Shown here in pieces: positions 17,046 to 25,498 of a DNA stretch of 64,000 bases (position 1 is its first letter; each line of letters opens with the position of its first letter). The position numbers and the translations under genes are program-made. The notes below the pieces were generated by a model, which was not told where the DNA came from, searched no databases, and was given only the letters and a program-made list of their open reading frames with translations. The DNA lies in the NCBI RefSeq assembly GCF_009720625.1, contig NZ_CP046266.1, positions 441,501 to 505,500 of the forward strand, written 5' to 3'. This DNA comes from Metabacillus sediminilitoris. Lineage in GTDB: Bacteria; Bacillota; Bacilli; Bacillales; Bacillaceae.

Positions 17046-17196
17046 AAAATTTGCCTACCCGTCCGACTATCAAAAGAATAATGATAATATTGCCTACAAG
17101 GTAAATACTAAAAATGTATTTCTTGTTTAAAAATTGCATAAAACAGGTAATGTAATGAATGTTATATGAATGTCATTATAGAGGATAGGTGAATGT

Positions 17197-18252
17197 ATGG
17201 TAAATCGATTATTTTTAATTATTGCATTAATTGGTGTTCCACTTTCTGTACTAGGCAGTATTTTCCATTGGCCTTCAGTTATTATGTTTATAGTTTACTG
17301 TCTTACAATCATTGCCCTTGCAGGTTTTATGGGAAGAGCAACTGAAAGCTTGGCCATTGTAGCTGGCCCTCGTATTGGGGGATTATTAAATGCAACGTTC
17401 GGGAATGCGGTAGAGTTAATTATCTCTATTTTTGCTTTAAAGGAAGGATTAGTCGGAGTTGTTTTAGCTTCGCTAACTGGTTCAGTGCTTGGAAACCTTC
17501 TCCTTGTTGCTGGATTAAGTTTTTTTGTAGGAGGTTTAAAATTCAAGCGTCAGGAATTCAACATTTATGATGCACGTCATAATTCTGGGTTACTAATGTT
17601 TGCTATTATTGTTGCGTTTGTTATACCTGAAGTTTTTTCGATGGGAATGCCTGAAACAAAAACCCTTTCACTTAGTATCGGAATTTCCGTCATTTTAATT
17701 GTCTTATACTTGGCAGCCCTCCTTTTCAAGCTTGTTACCCATCGTGGTGTATATCAACATAAAACAGATGTAGTAGAAGAACATGAGGAGCCCGAATGGT
17801 CGAAGAAGAAGGCTTTAATTATTTTATTACTTGCAACGATCGCTGTAGCATATGTATCAGAAAATCTTGTTCATACGTTTGAAGCAGTTGGCGAACAGTT
17901 CGGATGGTCAGAGCTATTCATTGGGGTAATTATCGTTGCGATTGTAGGGAATGCTGCTGAACATGCTTCAGCAATCATTATGGCTTATAAAAATAAAATG
18001 AATATCGCTGTAGAAATCGCTGTCGGATCGACATTGCAAATTGCGATGTTTGTAGCACCTTTATTAGTTCTAATATCATTATTATTTAATGATAAAATGC
18101 CGCTGGTCTTTACCTTACCAGAGCTTATCTCAATGGTTACCGCTGTACTATTAACCATTTCGATCACAAATGATGGAGATACAAACTGGTTTGAAGGGGC
18201 TACATTATTAGCTGCATATGTGATTATGGGCATTGGCTTTTACTTACTTTAG
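17197..18252 (+). CDS. chaA: Calcium/proton antiporter ChaA (YfkE)
   Basis: A 351-residue cation antiporter of the CaCA superfamily with about 11 membrane segments and the two inverted alpha-repeats that carry the ion-binding acids: GLLNATFGNAVELIISIFAL (about residues 63-82) and GVIIVAIVGNAAEHASAI (about 246-263). An acidic loop (VVEEHEEPEWSKK) separates the halves. It extrudes calcium in exchange for protons. Matches B. subtilis YfkE/ChaA in length and position. GAGGATAGGTG precedes the ATG. Confidence 0.93.
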   Translation: MVNRLFLIIALIGVPLSVLGSIFHWPSVIMFIVYCLTIIALAGFMGRATESLAIVAGPRIGGLLNATFGNAVELIISIFALKEGLVGVVLASLTGSVLGNLLLVAGLSFFVGGLKFKRQEFNIYDARHNSGLLMFAIIVAFVIPEVFSMGMPETKTLSLSIGISVILIVLYLAALLFKLVTHRGVYQHKTDVVEEHEEPEWSKKKALIILLLATIAVAYVSENLVHTFEAVGEQFGWSELFIGVIIVAIVGNAAEHASAIIMAYKNKMNIAVEIAVGSTLQIAMFVAPLLVLISLLFNDKMPLVFTLPELISMVTAVLLTISITNDGDTNWFEGATLLAAYVIMGIGFYLL

Positions 18253-18297
18253 ATTAAATAAGTACGCAGCTTATCGTGTAATATGAGGAAAAAAAGA

Positions 18298-18322
18298 GAC
18301 TCTGTGCAGCAGGCACAGAGTC
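18298..18322 (+). terminator. Hairpin after chaA
   Basis: GACTCTGTGC and GCACAGAGTC form a perfect 10-bp stem with a 5-base loop, followed only by a weak T-rich stretch. Probable chaA terminator. Confidence 0.7.
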
Positions 18323-18359
18323 TTAGATTTTGTGTAGGACGAAACAATGACCAGAGGTA

Positions 18360-18375
18360 TTGGTAACGCTTCCAA
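18360..18375. promoter_or_regulatory. Possible CcpA (cre) site
   Basis: TTGGTAACGCTTCCAA fits the 16-base cre consensus WTGNNARCGNWWWCAW at all but one position. It lies 155 bp ahead of the YczE-like gene and just after chaA. The target gene is unclear. Confidence 0.35.
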
Positions 18376-18529
18376 AAGAAACGATTTTATAACCTAGTGA
18401 CACTCTTTATGTTTCCTATTGTACCTCAAACTCTAAAGAATGTAAATAATCTGTTTATTTATTTCACAACATGTCTTATATTTCGGTTTTCTGCATATTG
18501 TATAGTATTTGCTAGAAAGGAAATGAAAG

Positions 18530-19135
18530 ATGAAAATTAGGATTCTTTTTTATGTAATCGGTCTATTTTTAATAGGGTTTGGCGTTACATTAACCATTAA
18601 AGCGGATTTAGGAGCAGGAGCATGGGATGCATTAAATGTAGGTCTTTCAAATGCATTTGGTTTAACTGTAGGAAGTTGGGTTATTATTATTGGAATCATT
18701 TTGATGTTTTTAAATGCGTTTATTGTAAAGGGTAGACCTAAATTTTTTTCTTTAATCACTATCTTGTTCATAGGCTTTTCCGTTGATTTTTGGCTTATGT
18801 TTCTCTTGAAAAATGTTGAATTTGATTTGTTCTTACATCAAGTTCTCTCATTGATCGGAGGGATATTAACCCTTGCTGTCGGTGTTGCCATGTACTTGCA
18901 AACCCATTTTGCTGTGAATCCTATTGACCAGCTAATGATTTCTTTAAATGAGCGTTTTCGATTAAGCTACATGACTGCTAAAACAATAGGTGAGCTAAGT
19001 GCATTAATTTTAGCCTTTGCCCTTCAAGGACCAATTGGAATAGGAACGCTTATTATTACGTTTTTTATTGGTCCGATTATTGAATTAATCAATAAACCAA
19101 TGACAAAACGGTACGAAATTTTAATCAAAAGATAA
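18530..19135 (+). CDS. YczE/YyaS/YitT family membrane protein
   Basis: A 201-residue protein with five to six membrane segments. The conserved N-terminal motif GFGVTLTIKADLGAGAWDAL (about residues 17-36) is typical of the YczE/YyaS/YitT family, whose molecular function is unknown (B. subtilis YczE affects surfactin/bacillaene production post-translationally). The ATG is preceded by AGAAAGGAAATG-type purine DNA. A strong terminator follows at 19145. It is an insertion between chaA and yfkD relative to B. subtilis. Confidence 0.85.
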   Translation: MKIRILFYVIGLFLIGFGVTLTIKADLGAGAWDALNVGLSNAFGLTVGSWVIIIGIILMFLNAFIVKGRPKFFSLITILFIGFSVDFWLMFLLKNVEFDLFLHQVLSLIGGILTLAVGVAMYLQTHFAVNPIDQLMISLNERFRLSYMTAKTIGELSALILAFALQGPIGIGTLIITFFIGPIIELINKPMTKRYEILIKR

Positions 19136-19144
19136 GATAAAATG

Positions 19145-19175
19145 CTTTCACCAAAACCTAGGTGAAAGTTTTTTT
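19145..19175 (+). terminator. Intrinsic terminator
   Basis: CTTTCACC/GGTGAAAG, an 8-base loop, then seven T residues; ends the YczE-like gene. Confidence 0.92.
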
Positions 19176-19265
19176 AGTATGTTCGCAAAGATGGAAATTC
19201 TAATAGTATAATCAAATTCACACTTGAAAACAATAATGGTACGGATTATGAAAGGAGTAGGAATA

Positions 19266-20057
19266 ATGAAAAAAAGTTTGCTCGTTTCACTAGTATTTTT
19301 GTTATCATTTAGTTTTTCAAGCGCTGTATTAGCAGAAGGAAAACAAAAGCCTAAAATCCCTAGTTCTGTGATGGAAATATCTAAGGAAAACACTTACCCT
19401 AATCCAACGCAAGATTTGCCGTACTTACAACCAAGTGAACTAACTCGAAGCTTAATTGATACTTCTGATGTACCAATCGAAAATCCAGATTTAATCCGGA
19501 TTTTAAATGAGTCGACAATATCAGATGCACCATTGGCATTGGGTTATCGTGCAACGGTTTTTTTAGGAGAATGGGCTCTGAATTACGAATCGACTGAAAC
19601 AGCTACAAATTGGGAATATCAAAAAATTAATACAAACTTTCAAGATAATAGAGGTGGAAAATTGCCTGTCCAGGTGCACTATAAGCAAGAAGGGCAGAAA
19701 ATTGTTAAAGGTGGATTAACTGCAAAAGTACCTGAAGCAGAGCATGTAAAAAAAATGATGCTTCTCAAGGCAATGAAGAAAACAAACCTGCCGCTCTCCT
19801 TTGAGACAATTATTGGAGCGGGAACAAAAAAGGATCAAGTTTATAATATTCCACCGAAAAAACTTGGTTATTTATACGCTTATGCGCCAGCAGTAAATGA
19901 AAAAGGAAAAGTAACATATGGGGAAGTGTACTTAGTATTAAAAGGAAATAAAAAGAGTATTGTCGTGAAAAATATCACATCACAAGGAATAGGTGCATGG
20001 ATCCCATTACAAGACCACGCATCATTTGGCTTTGTTACCTCAGATCGGCCAAGATAA
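19266..20057 (+). CDS. yfkD: Exported protein YfkD
   Basis: A 263-residue protein with a clear signal peptide (KKSLLVSLVFLLSFSFSSAV, cleavage likely after VLA at about residue 23). The mature part has PYLQPSELTRSLIDTSDVPI and other features I associate with the YfkD-like family; B. subtilis YfkD has the same length and map position. The function is unknown; it would act outside the membrane. The ATG at 19266 has AAAGGAG ahead of it; the frame is open to 19224 but without a site. Confidence 0.88.
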   Translation: MKKSLLVSLVFLLSFSFSSAVLAEGKQKPKIPSSVMEISKENTYPNPTQDLPYLQPSELTRSLIDTSDVPIENPDLIRILNESTISDAPLALGYRATVFLGEWALNYESTETATNWEYQKINTNFQDNRGGKLPVQVHYKQEGQKIVKGGLTAKVPEAEHVKKMMLLKAMKKTNLPLSFETIIGAGTKKDQVYNIPPKKLGYLYAYAPAVNEKGKVTYGEVYLVLKGNKKSIVVKNITSQGIGAWIPLQDHASFGFVTSDRPR

Positions 20058-20065
20058 GATAGATT

Positions 20066-20098
20066 AGATCAATGCGCGAGGCGTGTTGATCTTTTTTG
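20066..20098 (+). terminator. Terminator of yfkD
   Basis: AGATCAA/TTGATCT with partial inner pairing, followed by six T residues. Confidence 0.8.
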
Positions 20099-20183
20099 GT
20101 TTGATTACAAAATGCTATGCAATGGTGATTTTTGAAAGTTTTGGAAGGAATTCTATGTAAGCTGAAAATTAACGATGGTCTTA

Positions 20184-20221
20184 CTAAAAAAGAACTGAAT
20201 CTTAAGTACGATTCAGTTCTT
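20184..20221 (-). terminator. Terminator of yfkAB
   Basis: AAGAACTGAATC/GATTCAGTTCTT (20190-20201, 20210-20221) is a perfect 12-bp stem; reading leftward a T run follows. Confidence 0.9.
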
Positions 20222-20235
20222 GTCTACATTACACC

Positions 20236-21357
20236 TTATAGATTCGATTCTTTAACTGTAAAATCTATATCCTTATAGTAGCTATTCTTCACAAGAATAT
20301 TAGGTCCAAGACATTTTACTGCTGGACAGTGGCAATTAAGAGTTTCTGCTAATGACGAGGCCATCCACTTATCATAAGCTGATTGAAGTGTATTCTGTTG
20401 AATGTTTCCTAAAGCAGGTGCATCCCCAAAGTCTGTAACAATAATGCTGCCATCAAAAATATTAACATTTAGACGTGAACGTCCATCAGGATCATTCCGA
20501 ACGGTAACATTTTTACTTTGACGAAGGCGTTCAATAAGTTTCAAATCTTCCTTGATATCACTACATGCATAAAATGGCAATGTACCAAAAAGCATCCACA
20601 CATTTTCATCACGAATATCTAATAAATGATGGATGGCCTTACGTATTTCTGATAATGAAAGAGTTTCAAGACTGCTCGCAAAATCACTCGGGTACATAGG
20701 ATGAACCTCGTGGCGCTGACAAAGCATTTCTTCCACAATTTGCTTATGAATTTTTTCAATATAAGGGAGAGTCCGTTTATTTAACATCGTTTCAGCTGAA
20801 ACAACGACACCAGCTTTAACAAGTGCGCGGCTATTATCGATCATCCTTTCAAATAAAGCGGCTCTTTGCTGATAAGTTGGCTTTCTATCCATCATTGCAA
20901 ATCCCACTTCGACAAACTCATCAATCGTTCCCCAGTTATGAGAAATATGCAACACATCTAAATAAGGAATGATTTTTTCATAGCGTTTCAAATCAAGTGT
21001 TAAGTTCGAATTAATTTGTGTACGCACACCACGTTCATGGGCATACTTTAAAAGAGGAACAACATACTGTTCAACTGATTTTAACGAAAGCATTGGTTCA
21101 CCACCCGTAATACTAAGGGAGCGGAGTGTCGATACTTCGTCTAATCTTTTTAAAAGAAGCTCAATTGGTAGAGCATTCGGGTCCTTTGGCTGTAATGTGT
21201 AACCAACGGCACAGTGTTCACATCGCATATTGCATAAGGTTGTTGTTGTAAATTCAATATTCGTCAACGACATTTTTCCATATTGCTCAACATCAAGGTA
21301 AGCTTCCCATGGATCATATGAAGTTGTTATTGGTGTTAAAGATTTTATTGCATTCAT
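20236..21357 (-). CDS. yfkAB: Radical SAM/CxCxxxxC-motif protein YfkAB
   Basis: A 373-residue radical SAM protein. The iron-sulfur cluster cysteines are C42, C46 and C49 in TTLCNMRCEHCAVGY, and the glycine-rich SAM strand is SITGGEPMLS. A C-terminal cysteine set (LNCHCPAVKCLGP) gives the family its second name and may hold another cluster. The substrate is unknown. In B. subtilis 168 the same gene is split into yfkA and yfkB; here it is intact. Leftward single gene with its own terminator; AGGAGT precedes the ATG. Confidence 0.92.
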   Translation of the reverse strand: MNAIKSLTPITTSYDPWEAYLDVEQYGKMSLTNIEFTTTTLCNMRCEHCAVGYTLQPKDPNALPIELLLKRLDEVSTLRSLSITGGEPMLSLKSVEQYVVPLLKYAHERGVRTQINSNLTLDLKRYEKIIPYLDVLHISHNWGTIDEFVEVGFAMMDRKPTYQQRAALFERMIDNSRALVKAGVVVSAETMLNKRTLPYIEKIHKQIVEEMLCQRHEVHPMYPSDFASSLETLSLSEIRKAIHHLLDIRDENVWMLFGTLPFYACSDIKEDLKLIERLRQSKNVTVRNDPDGRSRLNVNIFDGSIIVTDFGDAPALGNIQQNTLQSAYDKWMASSLAETLNCHCPAVKCLGPNILVKNSYYKDIDFTVKESNL

Positions 21358-21566
21358 GAGGATACTCCTTTATTTAACAGTTAACAAAGTGTTTGGTCCA
21401 GCATCTAGCGAAAGCCTGGAGTCTTACACGACGCTTCCGTTTCCAGATTGCATAACTCTCATTTTATCACGAAGAATTAAGGGTTTCATCATTTGAAGAT
21501 TATTTATAAAGGTTGTCAAAAAATATTGATTAAGCTACGATAAGTTTAGCTGAAAGGAGAGATAAG

Positions 21567-21755
21567 ATGGGTAACGCAGTACAAGATAAAGATTCACAAC
21601 TATCTTATTTAAAAAACCGCTTAAATATGTTTTTAGAAGTACTTGATTCGATGGATCCAGAATCTACAGATGTAGATGATATAGATCGTTTATTACAAAT
21701 GCTCGATGAGCTTGAATTTAAGCATGATCAATTTAAAAAAGACTGGGATAAATAA
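21567..21755 (+). CDS. SE1561 family small protein
   Basis: A 62-residue acidic protein, predicted helical (YLKNRLNMFLEVLDSMDPES then DIDRLLQMLDELEFK), matching the short Firmicutes proteins annotated as the SE1561 family, which have no assigned role. AAAGGAGAG lies ahead of the ATG and a terminator follows the stop. Single gene. Confidence 0.82.
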   Translation: MGNAVQDKDSQLSYLKNRLNMFLEVLDSMDPESTDVDDIDRLLQMLDELEFKHDQFKKDWDK

Positions 21756-21760
21756 AAAGG

Positions 21761-21797
21761 AGAGCTGGACACGAAAAATGTGTCAGCTCTTCTTTTT
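21761..21797 (+). terminator. Terminator after the SE1561-family gene
   Basis: AGAGCTG.ACAC pairs with GTGTCAGCTCT around a 7-base loop, with a T-rich tail. Confidence 0.85.
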
Positions 21798-21841
21798 GAA
21801 GAAGAATGTCGAATTTAATCGAAAGCAAGAATTAATAAAGA

Positions 21842-21941
21842 AGTTACAAAATAAATAGTCAAAGTTGCAAGATTCCTCTCTTACGTTGCAAAATAAGTAC
21901 TCCATGTTGCAAAATCCTCCTTAAAAGTTGCAAAAACAATC
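21842..21941. repeat. 21-bp-period tandem repeat, five units
   Basis: The core (A/C/T)GTT(G/A)CAA(A/G)AT recurs at 21842, 21863, 21884, 21905 and 21926, exactly 21 bp apart, with 10-11 variable bases between cores. It lies in the gap upstream of the fumarase gene. The period equals that of the array at 1591 but the core differs. The spacers are unique and far too short for CRISPR. Confidence 0.85.
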
Positions 21942-21975
21942 CAGTCTTTTATGTATCTAGCATATATTTCTATTC

Positions 21976-21989
21976 TGAAAGCGCTTTGA
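21976..21989. promoter_or_regulatory. Candidate CcpA (cre) site before fumarase
   Basis: TGAAAGCGCTTTGA matches the cre consensus TGWAANCGNTNWCA at 13 of 14 positions. It lies about 145 bp before the class I fumarase gene and suggests catabolite control of this TCA-cycle enzyme. Confidence 0.6.
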
Positions 21990-22132
21990 ATATGCCTTTT
22001 CAAGGAATATCAGAAGGAGTATAATAATAATTGTGGGAAAGAGACCGAAAGTTAAAATAATTAGATAAAATGGTATAGTCTAGCATATCTATTCTTATTG
22101 CGAGCTTAACTATACTAAAGGGGAGAATCGAG

Positions 22133-23671
22133 ATGGAGAATTTTTATGAAAGCATGTATCAACTAATAGTAGAAACTTCAACTAATTTACCAAAAGACGT
22201 AAGAAGAGCAATTGCTGCTGCCAAGTTGAAAGAAAGTGCCGGAACACGTTCAGCAATGTCGCTTGCAACCATTACAAACAATATTAAAATGGCTGATGAA
22301 AATATTTCACCAATTTGCCAAGATACAGGCTTACCAACATTTAAATTAAAAGTGCCTGTAGGGGCAAATCAAATAGAAATGAAAAAAGAAATAAAGCGTG
22401 CAATTGAACAAGCTACAAAGGATGGGAAATTACGTCCTAACTCTGTTGACTCAATTTCTGGAGCGAACAGTGGGGACAACCTTGGTGATGGAACACCTGT
22501 CATTAAATTTGAACAATGGGAAAAGGATTATATTGACGCTCGTTTGATTTTAAAAGGCGGCGGATGTGAAAATAAAAATATTCAGTACAGCTTACCATGT
22601 GAACTTGACGGCTTAGGAAAAGCAGGACGTGACCTTGATGGTATTCGCAAATGTATCATGCATTCAGTCTACCAAGCACAGGGTCAAGGCTGTAGTGCGG
22701 GCTTTATCGGAGTAGGAATTGGCGGAGATCGTACAAGCGGTTATGAGCTTGCGAAGGAACAACTTTTTAGAAGAGTAGATGATGTGAATGAGCGTGAAGA
22801 TCTACGTCAGCTGGAAGACTATGTACTTACACATGCAAATGAACTTGGAATTGGCACAATGGGCTTCGGCGGGGAAACAACTCTTTTAGGTTGTAAAGTT
22901 GGAGTAATCAACCGTATTCCAGCAAGCTTTTTCGTATCTGTTGCGTACAATTGCTGGGCATATCGCCGTCTAGGTGTATACATTGATCCAGTTAATGGTT
23001 CAATCAATGAATGGTTATACCAAGATGGAGAAGAAGTTGAATTTGCTCAAGATGAGGTAGCAGCAACACAAGAACAAAGTGAGGCACCAAGAGAAGTTGT
23101 CCTTGAAGCCCCAATTACAGAAGAAAAAATTAGAGAACTAAAAGTCGGCGATGTTGTCCGTATTAATGGAATGATGTACACAGGTCGTGACGCAATCCAT
23201 AAATATCTTTCAGACAATGATTCACCAGTTGATTTAAATGGACAAATTATTTATCACTGTGGACCGGTTATGATGAAGGATGAAGACGGCAACTACCATG
23301 TTAAAGCTGCTGGACCGACAACTAGTATTCGTGAGGAACCATACCAAGGTGACATTATGAAACGTTTTGGTATTCGTGCGGTTATTGGAAAAGGCGGAAT
23401 GGGACCAAAAACACTTCAAGCATTAGGGGAGCATGGCGGAGTATATTTAAATGCAATTGGTGGAGCTGCTCAATATTATGCTGATTGTATTAAATCTGTA
23501 GAAGGTGTAGACCTTATGCAATTTGGTATCCCAGAGGCAATGTGGCACTTAAAAGTAGAAGGCTTTACTGCAGTTGTTACAATGGACTCTCATGGAAATA
23601 GCTTACATGCTGATGTTGATAAATCCTCTTTAGAAAAGCTTGCCCAATTTAAAGAGCCAGTATTTAATTAA
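22133..23671 (+). CDS. fumA: Class I (iron-sulfur) fumarate hydratase
   Basis: A 512-residue enzyme that interconverts fumarate and malate, with alpha and beta domains in one chain. The 4Fe-4S cysteines are C62 (SPICQDTGLPTF), C145 (KGGGCENKN) and C187 (GQGCSAGF). Beta-domain motifs include the metal and substrate region RINGMMYTGRDAIHKYL. A linker with many E and Q residues (about 300-325) joins the domains. B. subtilis uses only the unrelated class II enzyme, so this is a lineage difference. AAAGGGGAG precedes the ATG; a cre-like site lies upstream and a terminator downstream. Single gene. Confidence 0.93.
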   Translation: MENFYESMYQLIVETSTNLPKDVRRAIAAAKLKESAGTRSAMSLATITNNIKMADENISPICQDTGLPTFKLKVPVGANQIEMKKEIKRAIEQATKDGKLRPNSVDSISGANSGDNLGDGTPVIKFEQWEKDYIDARLILKGGGCENKNIQYSLPCELDGLGKAGRDLDGIRKCIMHSVYQAQGQGCSAGFIGVGIGGDRTSGYELAKEQLFRRVDDVNEREDLRQLEDYVLTHANELGIGTMGFGGETTLLGCKVGVINRIPASFFVSVAYNCWAYRRLGVYIDPVNGSINEWLYQDGEEVEFAQDEVAATQEQSEAPREVVLEAPITEEKIRELKVGDVVRINGMMYTGRDAIHKYLSDNDSPVDLNGQIIYHCGPVMMKDEDGNYHVKAAGPTTSIREEPYQGDIMKRFGIRAVIGKGGMGPKTLQALGEHGGVYLNAIGGAAQYYADCIKSVEGVDLMQFGIPEAMWHLKVEGFTAVVTMDSHGNSLHADVDKSSLEKLAQFKEPVFN

Positions 23672-23712
23672 ACTTTTTTAGAGAATGAAAAAGTAAAAGA
23701 TGAAAAAACTCA

Positions 23713-23750
23713 AAAGGGAGTTCAATTTGCAAATGAATTGAACTCCCTTT
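23713..23750. terminator. Bidirectional terminator after fumA
   Basis: AAAGGGAGTTCAATT/AATTGAACTCCCTTT is a perfect 15-bp stem with an 8-base loop between convergent genes. Confidence 0.9.
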
Positions 23751-23790
23751 CATTATTGGGTAGAAAACTAAGAAATAGGCTTGGTTTTCA

Positions 23791-24699
23791 TTAGTATGAC
23801 AATGTTACATCAGCCATGACAGGGTAATGATCACTTGGGAATTGCCCATTTTTATAATCATTCAAGATCTCAATTTTATGTGTAAATACGTTTCCTTTTC
23901 CAAGGACCCAGTCAATTCGTCTCTCAGGTCCGCCGCCAGTCGGATCGTGGAATCCGTTAAATGTTCCAAGATCTTCATTGATTCTAACTTTTGCAGTATC
24001 CCATAAATCATTAAATGCTCCTTCACTTGTTAGGGTTTGATGTGGGACACTATCAGGACTTGTATTAAAATCCCCTGTTAAAACAACAGGAAGTGCTGGA
24101 TCAAATTCTTTTATTTTCTCAAGAATTAATTGTGCACTCTTCTCTCTAGCATTTGCAGATTGATGATCGAAATGAGTATTCACAACATAAAAGCTTTGCT
24201 TGCTTTTTTTATCAAGGAATTTAGCCCAAGTTACCATGCGAGGGATTGTGTTTCCCCACGTTTTAGATCCAATCACATCTGGTGTATCTGATAGCCAGAA
24301 ATGGTCATATTCTAAAGGAGAATATTGATTTTCGTTATAGAAAATAGCTGAGTATTCGCCTTTGCTTCCTCCCTCTCGGCCTAAGCCAATCCATTCGTAA
24401 TTATCTAAATTCGTTTCAAGATCTTTCAATTGTTGATATAAAACTTCCTGAGTTCCAATAATATCAGGTTGCTCATTAAGAATGAGTTTTTTTATGGCCG
24501 GCACTCTTTCTGCCCAGGTATGTGGTGAAGGATCATTATTGTTTAAATACCTTAAATTATAAGTCATGATCTTTAAATCTACTGCAGATGCTTGTCTTGA
24601 TTTTTCTGATGCTAATGCATTGGATGTTCCTGTAAAGATGCTGCTCACCAACATTGTTACAATGGCCAATAATAAAAAAGGATTTACTGCTTTTTTCAA
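23791..24699 (-). CDS. Exported endonuclease/exonuclease/phosphatase (EEP) family protein
   Basis: A 302-residue metal-dependent hydrolase of the EEP superfamily (DNase I/sphingomyelinase fold). A signal peptide (about residues 1-30, ending TSNALA) is followed by the motifs LKIMTYNLRYL, DIIGTQEVLYQQ (metal glutamate), NTHFDHQS, LTGDFNTSPDS and the catalytic FPSDHYPVMADV. The protein should be secreted or surface-located. The substrate could be a phosphodiester such as a phospholipid headgroup, sugar phosphate or nucleic acid; the sequence does not decide. A TTG at 24699 is chosen because AGGAGGG lies just upstream; the frame stays open to 24819. Confidence 0.9.
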   Translation of the reverse strand: MKKAVNPFLLLAIVTMLVSSIFTGTSNALASEKSRQASAVDLKIMTYNLRYLNNNDPSPHTWAERVPAIKKLILNEQPDIIGTQEVLYQQLKDLETNLDNYEWIGLGREGGSKGEYSAIFYNENQYSPLEYDHFWLSDTPDVIGSKTWGNTIPRMVTWAKFLDKKSKQSFYVVNTHFDHQSANAREKSAQLILEKIKEFDPALPVVLTGDFNTSPDSVPHQTLTSEGAFNDLWDTAKVRINEDLGTFNGFHDPTGGGPERRIDWVLGKGNVFTHKIEILNDYKNGQFPSDHYPVMADVTLSY

Positions 24700-25166
24700 T
24701 GTATTTCCCTCCTTGTTATGTAGTACAAAAAAAGCATACCTTTTATCTGTAAACTCTTTATTAAAGCCATATTTATTATTCGTGAATATTCTTTTTAAGA
24801 GGATAGAAATTTGTAACATCAGGGATAGAACCGTCGAAATTAAGAATATTGTCTGAAGAACTTTAGGAATTGGTAAATTTTTCTGCGAAATATTACCTAT
24901 AGAAATTTACATTGTTTTTTATTATGTAATAAATTTTTACTGTTATGTAATATTTTTCTATGAGATCAAAATAATATGGTATTTTCGTATTAATCAGCCT
25001 CAGTTACTTTAAGGAAAATGACATATAATGAAGTATTAATAGATAGTCTTTTTTAACTAATTTTAGCTTTTATACGATGTATGGTGAAGAGGTAGCCTTC
25101 AGTTACCTTAAAGACTGCCTCTAACAGTGGAAGGGAATATCAGTGGTTAATATTGATTAAATAATG
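24700..25166. other. AT-rich gap of 467 bp
   Basis: The gap holds the promoter region of the leftward EEP gene and very AT-rich DNA. I see no convincing gene, repeat or riboswitch. The rightward frame across it is antisense to the EEP gene start and has no ribosome binding site. Confidence 0.6.
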
Positions 25167-25337
25167 TTATAATCCGCCACACCCAGGTGAATTTGTATTA
25201 TCTAAGTCCTGCACATTCTGTTTTTCCAGGTTCTTTTTTTCTACAGATTCTAACCCATAACCAGTTGAACTTATTTCCAGCACTTCGTCATTGCTTTTTA
25301 CATGTGAGTTTGCGACATCAAATGAATCTTTTTCCAT
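25167..25337 (-). CDS. Small hypothetical protein, 56 residues
   Basis: MEKDSFDVANSHVKSNDEVL begins a 56-residue acidic, hydrophilic protein ending in NTNSPGCGGL, with a single cysteine three residues before the penultimate position. AAAGGAGG lies nine bases before the ATG, one of the best ribosome binding sites in the window, which is the main reason to accept it. No family is recognised. The location just upstream of and divergent from the sporulation gene pdaA raises the possibility of a spore-related role, but that is inference. Confidence 0.6.
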   Translation of the reverse strand: MEKDSFDVANSHVKSNDEVLEISSTGYGLESVEKKNLEKQNVQDLDNTNSPGCGGL

Positions 25338-25498
25338 TAACAATTGCCTCCTTTTTTTACTATTTTTCCTCTACATTCCTTTAAATATGTACGTAACTCA
25401 CTTACGAAAAATAGAGGCAAATGGAAGTTTTTTTCAGTATGGAAATTCTCTCTAAAAAAAACAATAGTAATAATGAAGATTAATGAGGAGAGAAGATA

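Noticed and set aside
21385..21440. GC-richer stretch after yfkAB (TCCAGCATCTAGCGAAAGCC).
   Set aside because: It recalls pieces of dispersed Bacillus intergenic repeats, but too short and too degraded to call.
21842..21941. CRISPR-like look of regularly spaced repeats.
   Set aside because: The repeat unit is about 10 bp and the spacers 10-11 bp, far too short; no cas genes in the window.
24566..24856. Rightward 96-codon frame opposite the EEP gene start.
   Set aside because: Antisense shadow of the signal peptide region, no ribosome binding site.
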